Origin: Hofstenia miamia
Lineage: Eukaryota; Xenacoelomorpha; Acoela
Reading direction: 5' to 3'
Assembly (NCBI GenBank): GCA_004352715.1
Contig: SCFE01000001.1
Location: 4,395,237 to 4,459,236, forward strand
Length of the DNA stretch: 64,000 bases
Shown: positions 47,001 to 57,600 of the stretch, piece by piece
Numbering within the stretch: the stretch's first letter is position 1
Layout: each line of letters begins with the position of its first letter
Made by a program: the position numbers and the translations under genes
The notes under the pieces: model-generated
What the model was told of the DNA's origin: nothing
Database searches by the model: none
What the model saw: only the letters and a program-made list of their open reading frames with translations

Positions 47001-50000
47001 AGTGTGATTCTGGCTGCCGAATCTGAGAAAATAAACATAGAGCTTGTTAGTTTTATTTTACATGTTCTTATGTTTGCATTTTCACACAGTCTTTTCTATT
47101 GCTATTAATTTATTGTAATTTTTTGCACTATCTTTTGGAATTTATTATTTTTTTGTTCCTACGAAAATCCTTCACGTTTGCAATTGCACTTTAACTACAC
47201 GCTATTATTAAAATCGTTTAAAAGCGTGACACTGATGTGACTGAGCAGGCATGAAATGTTTAGAATTGTGTTTAGAAAAAAGCAGAGTCTGATACCAGTT
47301 CAAAACTTTTGGCTGATTTTGCCAAGGAGAGAGAAAGTGTTGTTGAAAAATTTGAAAAAGAAATTGAGACTTTAAGGTAGGATTTCATGGTTTTGCACTT
47401 AGTTTGTTGTATATAAAGTTGTGTGTATTCTAAATACACCAGCATTTTTCTATTAGATGTTATTAAATTGATTTGCTTAGGAAAGAGAATGAACAACTTG
47501 CTAATGAAAGCGAACGAGCCAAGAACTGTTATGTATCGCTGTCGAATGAGACTAGAGAAAAAGAAAATGTCTTACAGCAAGAGTTTGAGACGGAAATTCG
47601 TGCACTAAAAGGTAACTCACTATCTACTATCGAAAATAGAATTTAAGTAATAAGTCTTAATAATTTCATTAGTTTACAGTAACTTGTATTGAATTGGGGA
47701 CAACGATTTAAAACAGCGTGAATTATTAAGAGCATCCTGCTTCCTAAATGCCTCCAACTCATCTGGAATCACACTTCGCTTTTTTTACTTCTTTCCATTG
47801 ATAAAATAGTTGGAATTATAACTCAAGTAAAAAAGTGGCCACTTTTCAAAATTTGAGGATTTTATCTAAAGTTACTAGATTGCACTGGTACAATGAATAG
47901 TTCAAAATATTGCCAAATACTCGAGGAATTTGTACCATACGCAACCTGCTTATATCCCGATTCATGGATTTTAGAACAAGATAGGGCAACCCCTCAAAAG
48001 AATTTTTTACCAATTATAATATTCAAGTTATGCAATGGTCACTGCCGTCGCCAGATCTGGTACCCACAGAGAACTTGTGGCAGATTCTGAAAGATTTTAT
48101 CGAGAAGAAAATCCCACAAATCTGAAAGAATTAAAGAGTTACCTCCTTGAATTACAACACCAAATAACTCAAGAAGTTAAAGTTCGTTTAATGGATTAAG
48201 TTTCAAGACGTTTATCTGCGTGTCACGCTTTGCATGGCAAACTTGTCAAATAAAGTTGTCGCCAGGTGACAAGCTGAGACAATAATATTTTCAAATATAT
48301 TATATAAGCCTGTATTTGTCTTTCGGATTCTCCAAGATTGATTGATTTAAAAAACATATTTGTGACGTAATTGCATTTGAATTGCAGAATGATTGGTTTT
48401 TAATACTTTTTCATTTCACAAAGAGTTGAACAGACGCCTAGCATTTATTTATAATTAATATCATAGCTATTGAGAATGACCATTTTAATTTTCAGATGTT
48501 CTTAAGTTTATAATTCCAGCCAAGGAAATTGATGCGCTTTCGAAGACATTGCGTATCATAACATTGTAGATAACTACTGATATGTTCAGTATGTGTCATG
48601 GGTATATCGAAATGAACATTTTCTATTTTGAAAAATCTAGAGTGAAGACAGCCTAATTAATTAATGCAATGAAAATCTCTTCTTTAAGAGAATAAGAATT
48701 TGACCTTGTAAGATATTTTTGTATTTTGCATTTGCCGCGAAAATACCATAAGATTTGGAATTGGATTGGCCACAAATACAGGGACTAATGGTCAAATAAA
48801 GTTGTTGTGGAAACATGTAACAGCCAAAGACTAACTTATTTCCCCTTCAAAAATGTTCCTAAAGATTCAAAGCATTTTCTTTATTTAAGGTAATAAATTG
48901 GGAAGAATTGGGAAGAATGTTTGATCTCTCTTGTTAAAATTCAATAGTTTGTTTGATGCTCATATTACTAATGTCACAATTTTTGTTTTCACGTGAGGTG
49001 TATTGTGTAGATTTTACCTAGCGAGTAAATGNTAATACACATAATGGTGACTTTATTTCTTAATAGTATATTCATTAGTGTTTTAATACTAGTATTTTCT
49101 TAATGTGCAGTTCTTGTAAATTTTTTGAAAAAAATATATTGAGTTTATTTTAGTGTCCTGCGGGGCCATTTAGTTCCTTGACATTTTTCGTTCCAAATTG
49201 AGACCTGGAGCTAAATATGACAGTGGGGTTTGGATCTTAAATTAAATAAGTGAGACCACAGATTTCATTATATTATTGAAAATAATGCAGTTCTATTATT
49301 ATGATTGTTTGTCGTTGAAGACTATCTGAAATTATTTAAAATTTTTTAATTGGAGCTTTTCCTCCAATTTTCAATTACTTCTTGGACAGCATCCATCGCT
49401 TGAAAATGCATTCTCGTTAATGTTTCTTGAATGTATTGAATGCGTGATAGTCATTGGTCGCNGATTTTACCTAGCGAGTAAATGCGGCTAGGTTTATTTA
49501 AGAACAAAATCCAGGTCTTTATTTCATTTATATGATTTATATGGTAAGCGCTCTTTGAAAATAATGCAGTTCTGTAATTATGATTGTTTGGAGCTTTTCC
49601 TCCATTTGTCAATTACCTCTTGGACAGCATCCATCGCTTGAAAATGAATCCTCGTTAAGGTTTCCTGAATTTATTGAATACGTGATAGTCATTGGTCGCC
49701 AAATCAGGCGAATAAGCAGGATGGTTAATTTAGTTCCACCACTTTATTTTTTAATTGTCTCGTGTCAATCGACACAAATATACCGGGGCATTGTCATGAT
49801 GAAACTAAACGCCATTACTCGATTTGCCTCGTTTTTTGTTTTGCAGTGCACGTCTTACAGACTTTGACAACACTGAGAATATATTTCAATTTTAACAAAT
49901 CAAGAAACATCTTGTGGTAGTGGCACATCACTAAGACAAGAAAATATCTGTGCAATTTCTCCATATATCTCTCTTCTTTTATTAATCTCAGTTTTAAATT

Positions 50001-53000
50001 TGTCAACAATTACATAAAATGTGATAATACGAAGTTTTTCTGTATCATTCCAATATAAATCTGATGCATATATATCGTTGGCTACATTCTTTCTAATACA
50101 TTAAGATTTATAGCTGCCTTGTAATCCACATCTGGTAGCATTTCCTTTGCAACTGTTTTATGAAGTTCCAATTATTCCATTCAAAACTGAGCTACTATTG
50201 AAAATTCGCTAATGAAAATGTTGCCGCCTTTCAATGGTGACCTAAGCAAGTCCTGATTTTGATGGATGATTAACTCGTAATTAAAAATAAATGTGCTCTA
50301 GAGCATTAATTGCTTTTAAAAGTTGTAAAACAGTATTTTTGTTTGAAGCTATTTAAATTTTATAAATTATTAAATGGTTGTGTACTTAAGTGGTAAAGTC
50401 AGAATCAGTGGCACATTTCTCGAGTTGCCACAATAATGTTGCGGTGATGTAACTACAGTTGCAATTGCCAAATCTAATTGTTTCCTTCTATTTCAATGTT
50501 CAAAGCATTTGTGATTTTTATTAATTGATTTTGTAAAAAATATTTCCCTGCCTACTTTTAATTATTGCCCTGTTGAGATATGAAATCTTGTTTCAAAATT
50601 TAAACAGCAGACAAATGCGAATATCTAATACACATAATGGTGACTTTATTTCTTAATAGTATATTCATTAGTGTTTTAATACTAGTATTTTCTTAATGTG
50701 CAGTTCTTGTAAATTTTTTGAAAAAAATATATTGAGTTTATTTTAGTGTCCTGCGGGGCCATTTAGTTCCTTGACATTTTTCGTTCCAAATTGAGACCTG
50801 GAGCTAAATATGACAGTGGGGTTTGGATCTTAAATTAAATAAGTGAGACCACAGATTTCATTATATTACTAATATTTTTATATTTTTGCCCAAAATAGAA
50901 GTTATATCATGTGGCCAAGAATGTTTCATGAAAATTGTATCCTTTGACACTTGGACCAAATACAAAGTTATTAACTTTGTTGACAATATAGAATATCTAG
51001 AAGGTAAAATATCTTTATAATCCATCAAGTTCAGTGTTTCCTCGACAGTTCTTAAATCCCCACACAACTGTGAAACATTCATCCGCTATAGCGATCTGGT
51101 AATTCTTCGCTTAAACTGAAGGATGGTTGTGGATTCCCAGCCTCCCTTATAGACTTTAGTTTTGAAAAAGCCCCAAACATTCACGACTGAGTGACAGCGA
51201 AGAATGATTGAAGGGCTGCACAACTTTGGTACGAACCAGATCGTGAGATTCTGAACCAGTTGAAACGTAGAGTTCGGGTAAACCAATAAAAACAAAATAA
51301 ATTTTTGATTTGCTCTAATAAAAATATCATGCAAAATAGCGCAAGGTGCTATGCCACATTACATATACCAATTGTATAAGGCATTCCGTTCCCCTCATTA
51401 AAATGTTCACAGCCACTCACTCGTCTCACTTATGTTATAAAGACTCGTTTGTTTAGCTCAACTCCATGAATTTAAAGAAGAATTTCTAAGAAGTGAAGAA
51501 TTTCAAGACATTCTAACCGAACATGCTACTCGAATATTAAAAGAAAAGGTGATTATCTTTTTTAGGTTCTTAATAAAAACCTGGGCTAAAATTTCTGCTT
51601 GGAACAATTTTTTACATTTTTACAGAATAGTATGTTTTTAACGGAAATATTAGAAAACTGATGGTGGACATTCTCCACCCTACTGTTACAATTAAGATTT
51701 ACATTGATCATTTTACTTTACTGATTAATTCGTGATAAGAAAATCGCTGATTAGACGAAATTCGCGAATTGAATTCAAATTGTGACTTGTACCAACTATC
51801 ACTATAGCATTACTTATAAACAATTAATCTGATTTTACAAGATTATGCACAAATTGGTATATTTCCATTAATTGCCAATGATTCTTTAGTGAAAATTAGA
51901 TACTCAGAGTTTTCCTCGAAAGAGAATGCCATAAACCCTTAATTCGTATATATTATATATATTATATATATTTGTGTGTGTGCATATATATATGCATATT
52001 TCAACTCCAAAATGTTAATAGATTTTTTCTCCCCATTTTGATAGATAAATATTCGACATTTTTTAACAATATAGATGTTTTAGATTGCTGAAGAATCGCA
52101 AAAAGTAATCAACTTAGAAAAAGAATTTCAAGTCGAAAAAAAAGAAGTCACCGACAGATTGCAAAAGCAAATTGAAGCATCTAGGTTTAATTAAACGCTT
52201 TACTTGGATCCATTCATTAACAACTAAATAATTATTATTATTATGTATAGACTAGTGCTGGACCCGGTATAGGTACGGACCGGTTAAAACCGGTTAATCT
52301 GCAGAAGCTGGTTATTCATGTTAATATCCAGTTAAAAAATTCTATTTTTGATTTTCAAATTTTATTGATTACATTTATTTCGCGGTATCACAAAATAGAA
52401 GCAGTTATGGGAAATGGTGCAAGGATTCTACTTATTGCAATTCTAGTTCTAATCAGCATTTTTGCCATTCGAGGTATTGATAACACTAATGCGTTCTCTG
52501 TTTTAGAAACTATATAGTGTTATAAAGGATGCATTGATCAAATTCGCATTGCTAACGAAATTTTCAACATTTTAGAAAGTAATGGTTATCCGCTTAAAAA
52601 ATCATGAAATTTTCTTTTGCATTGTTGTCAAATGACACTACTATGCACGTTACCGAAAAAAGCATTGATGAAACCAAGACTGATGTTTATTTAAAGCTTC
52701 TCTATATAGAAAACCAAGTAGGAAATTTAAAGAAAAAATTTGAATACAAAATTAAAGAGGATAGAGGGTAAAGATCATTCCAATATTTGCATCATGCAAA
52801 ACAAAAGATAAGTTTTAAAACAAAGGCCAAATCTCAAAAACATATTTTCCTTCTTGGTTTATACATATAAATGTGATGATTTTGAAAAACCGAAGTGGCA
52901 TTTGGGTGCAAGGAACATATGAATGGTCACCTAAAATCCGAAATTTTGATGCACAAACATCAACCATGAGATGAAAATTTTTCATCCTACAAAGATCTCA

Positions 53001-54594
53001 ACATCATAAAATAGGAGAAGCACTTATAATTAAAGAATCGAACAAAGATCAATTCTTAAGTAAACAACTAAGCATGATATCGTTAACCTTATTTTAAGAG
53101 GATGATATATATATANNNNNNNNNNNNNNNNNNNNNNNNNNNNNNNNNNNNNNNNNNNNNNNNNNNNNNNNNNNNNNNNNNNNNNNNNNNNNNNNNNNNN
53201 NNNNNNNNNNNNNNNNNNNNNNNNNNNNNNNNNNNNNNNNNNNNNNNNNNATATATATATACTTGGCAACAAAGTTTTGACCGATGCAAACATGACAATA
53301 TTTATTTCATCATTAAATCGTATGAATAACAAAAATAAAGTAAAATAGTTATAATTCATTCATCATTAGTGTGTCAGGTGCTGGAAATAATTTCCATCGG
53401 CATCGATGCACCTTTGCCATCTACTTGGCCTCCAATAGACGATAAGGTAACCATTTATTGACTAGGAATCGTGTCCCCACTCCATTCAATTTCCTACGAA
53501 TAGTTTCATGGCTGACTTAGAGTTCTTGTCCGATTGTACGCGTCGTTACGTACTTGTCTTCCTCCAATAACTGCAGTATTTGATCGTCAAAGTCAATAGA
53601 TGGTCGTACTTTGCGTTGTTCGTCTGAACAATCGACCTTGCCGTCGTCGAATTTTGAGACCCATCTCTTTCAAGTTCTGACTGACACTGTTCCTAGACCA
53701 CGTCCGTCGTTGATCTTTTTGGAAATATCGGTAGACTTAAGCCAGACTCTCAGAAAAAATAGATCAGTTTGCGAATATCATCCCTATCAAAGTCCATCGT
53801 TGTAAAACTCGGAACAGATGCCGGTAGAATGATGCTAAAGACTGAAAAATCTTACTTCATAGGATCTGCCAAGTTTTTCAAATTCAAATTTAAGTATCGA
53901 TACAGCCGACTCTTGTTTTTCTACTACATGTATACACAATATCAATCAAATTAACATTGATATTAGATATCTGACAATACTTTGTGATTTCAATAATTAA
54001 CACACTGCGAAATGGAAGAAAATATCGCATCATACTAAAACAGGTTTTGTAATTCTCGCTATGATGCTGGTATCTAGTTCACAAAGTATCTAATGTATAC
54101 GATGAAAATAGGTAGTTTTCCATCGATCAAAACTTAGTTGCCAAGCCTATATATATTTGTTTTCTGTGACACGCAACACTAATATAAGATAAATGTCTTT
54201 ACCTTGAAAGAATGATGGAATTTGTCCATTATCAATTACATTTTCCAACTGTGCTACTTTAGACTTAAAGCAAGATATTTTAGTTGATTTTTACAGTTAT
54301 CCTTTTTCTTAAAATTGTTTTTTTATTTTGTTGTTTATTATTTTAGGCGTGAGGCAGAGGAAGCCGCTAAAGATAGTGAAAGAGCGAAAAATTGTTACCT
54401 TTCTTTATCTAATGAAGCAAAGCAGAAAGAGGTAGAGCTGAAGGCAGAATATGAAAATAAGTTTATTCAACTAACAGGTACGTCATCCTTGTCTATACGC
54501 GATGTGAATTTTGAGTTGTTTATAATTTATTACTTGTAAATATTATTTAGACCAGTTTAAAAAAGAGAAAAACAAAATTAAGGAAGAATTTTTN

Positions 54595-54637
<43 letters not shown>

Positions 54638-57600
54638 ATGCAATAGACTATATTAATTCTTTTTTATAATAGAAATATTTCAGTAATTAACTGTTTCTTC
54701 AATATTCTATGTATAGGAAAAATATATTTTGTTGAAAGTCTTTCATTTTATTCAAATTGTTTTTGATTTCAGAGGTTATTTGTACTATTTAGTTTAAGTG
54801 GACAATTGTTTAGCTTGCAACATTGAATGATTTGTAATCATACCTGTATGTACTTATATCCTCACAGGTTTAGTTATCAGCTCTTTATCCAGAAACCAAC
54901 GTTCAGTATGTAATGTATGTGTGCACTAAATGGTCAGAATTTCAAAGGAAAGTGGAAGTACATTGATGTTTAATACTATTAAAAATAGGCTACACTTATA
55001 ATAAGGCTTAAATTTTAGAATGGGAAGAGTCACTAGTATTAGGCTTCTATGCATGTTTGTTAAATGTATGGTAAATTAAGGAGGGAATAAATATTTTGGG
55101 TTGATTAATCATTGTCATGAGCAATTCATCAAGCGACGCTTTTTTCGCATTTGTTTCTGATAATTGAAATGCAATTTTACATCATACCATGGTGCTTCAT
55201 TATATGATATTATGATAGAAATAAGGGGTTCTAGATATTTTGTTTTTCCTTTCATTTTCCACAATCTTATTTTAATACTTTCATATAGAACTGCTTTTTT
55301 CATTGTAACAATATATTTATTGTTATGGTTCAATAATACATATAAGTCTACTTAAGATGTAGTTGTTGTAATTTTAGGAATTGAAAAAATCCCGAGATTC
55401 CGAGGAGTTTGTTAATTTTCAAATGGTCATCATTGATGTCATGAAAGAGATGAAGAGTAGTGTGTGCTGTTCTTAAACCTGATTTATCATTATTTTAGCT
55501 AACATGGTGGAATACATTGTTGAAAAACAGCATGAGATGGTTGGAACTATTCGACAGCAGATTAGGACCGAACAGGAAGAAATGGCACAGCGTTTACAAG
55601 AGAGTTATCTACAATCGCTTTGTCAACTTTTAAGTGAAGACTTGCTACCAAAGTATGTTGTCTAATTGTAGTACATATATTCTACAGATATTAACAACAT
55701 ATAGAAATATTTCTTTTGTTGATAATGACTGTTTGTGGCATGAATCTTCACAATGTAAGTTCTGTGTACGATATCGAAAACAGTTCTGTTTTATGGATAA
55801 GCCTAAGTTTTATGGATTGTTCCATGGGATATAAAAATGCAAAAAAATTTCACTTATGTCTGCAAGCACAGTCAGTTAAATGATCAATTTCCTTTAGCTA
55901 CATTTTTAGGCTCAAATAAATTCTCTTTGACCGCAAAAAATTAGTCACCCATTTTTTTAACCTTATCCGTAATTATATTTAGAGTGCGTAAAGATATTGA
56001 AGTTACATCTGACATTATGAATTTGGTAAACACTCTCTCAGAATCGTTCCAGGGTTCAGATACGCCTGTGCAATCTGATACTGGCCAAATAGAAACCCGT
56101 GAAAAAAGATCAAGATCTTTAACTCGAGCTGCTAATTCACATGTTGAGGCCGCTGTGAGATCACTCCATCAATCATTTGACGAGGCTGATGACGAGTCGT
56201 CCGAATATTCCAACCATTTCAGAGAACGCCCTTCACGTAAAATACCCAATACCGTTGTTACTTCTCTACCATCTGCAACAAACAGTACAAGCAGTGATGG
56301 TTCATCTTTACATAGCTTTAAAAGTGAAGTTTCTCAAAAACAGGCTTTAAGAAGTCAGCAGGTAGCACTTCATGTTTACAAGTTTATTTAATATTTAATA
56401 ACTTATTCATCGTAAAGTAGTATGATTTTATGTTGAAGCCATCAATCTCTTGGACACCTGCATTTGATTCATAGCAATTTAAGTTTTTGCTGAAAATATT
56501 TATCTTAACAAATGAATTTTTTTTCGTGTGCATTTTTAACTGCTAATTTCTCATTATTGGTGAACTAATAATGATATCTAAAATCTGAAAACACCACATC
56601 GGAGGTTTAGAGCCAAAAGGTGCTAACTTGCAATAAAATATAAGAGGTGACAAGTGCAGTTATCACTATTTTGCTCTAAACGACTTTACATTTCTCATTA
56701 TTTTGTTTCAAATAATTTTTGAATAAGGCATCAAAGGTCAAAATAAAGGACATAAAACATTGTCTGAGGTGTATAGTGTTAGGTTATAAATGGGTAACTC
56801 TAAAAATGCATTGTTTGAAGTTGGCACCGTTTGTCTCTAACCCCCGATATGATAGAGGAATATCTTCTCTTTTATTTTCGCTTTAAAATCGCTGCCTGTC
56901 TTTATACGGTTGAGAGAATTGTTCCAAAATGGACAGAAGGTTTTGTATCTTTACAGTCAAAGTGAGAAGTTTGGAGTTACTGCTAATGTGATAATCTAGT
57001 TTCTAACAAAAATATCTGATCTATCTCGCAGACATTTTTTATCTGAAGTTATTTTCATCAAATGTCGATATTATTAGTTAGGAGATATCTTTGCTTATGT
57101 TTTCAACATTATTTTATATACGATTAATCAGAAACTTTATTGCATAACTCAAATTTAAAAATTACTTCTGCTCAAGTGTGGTTACTGATGAGCACTCTAG
57201 TTAACAAAGTGAACCATTATATGTGGCGTATTGAAAGTTAATTGGTTTATAAAATAATTGCGAAAAAATCCTTCTTTTCAATTGAAATTAACTTTTGAAT
57301 ATGCTAGAGACGATATACCCATTTAAAATCTAAACGTTGTTTAATATAAAATTTAGTCGGAGTCAGCTTTACGGAACAACAGTTTCTATCCACCTTCTGT
57401 CCGGATGTACAATCTTAATCGCAGCAAGCGAGATTTAGCATCAACTACTCAAGTGCCAGATCATGTTTATGATGGAGCCGGTGATCGCGCATCGAGAGGC
57501 TTGCGAAATACTCTGAGTGAACGGCATTTTGAAAAATACCCTAAAAGTTCTAGTAGCTACGTTCAGTCCAGGTAAATTTTTTTTCAATTCTATATTTCGC

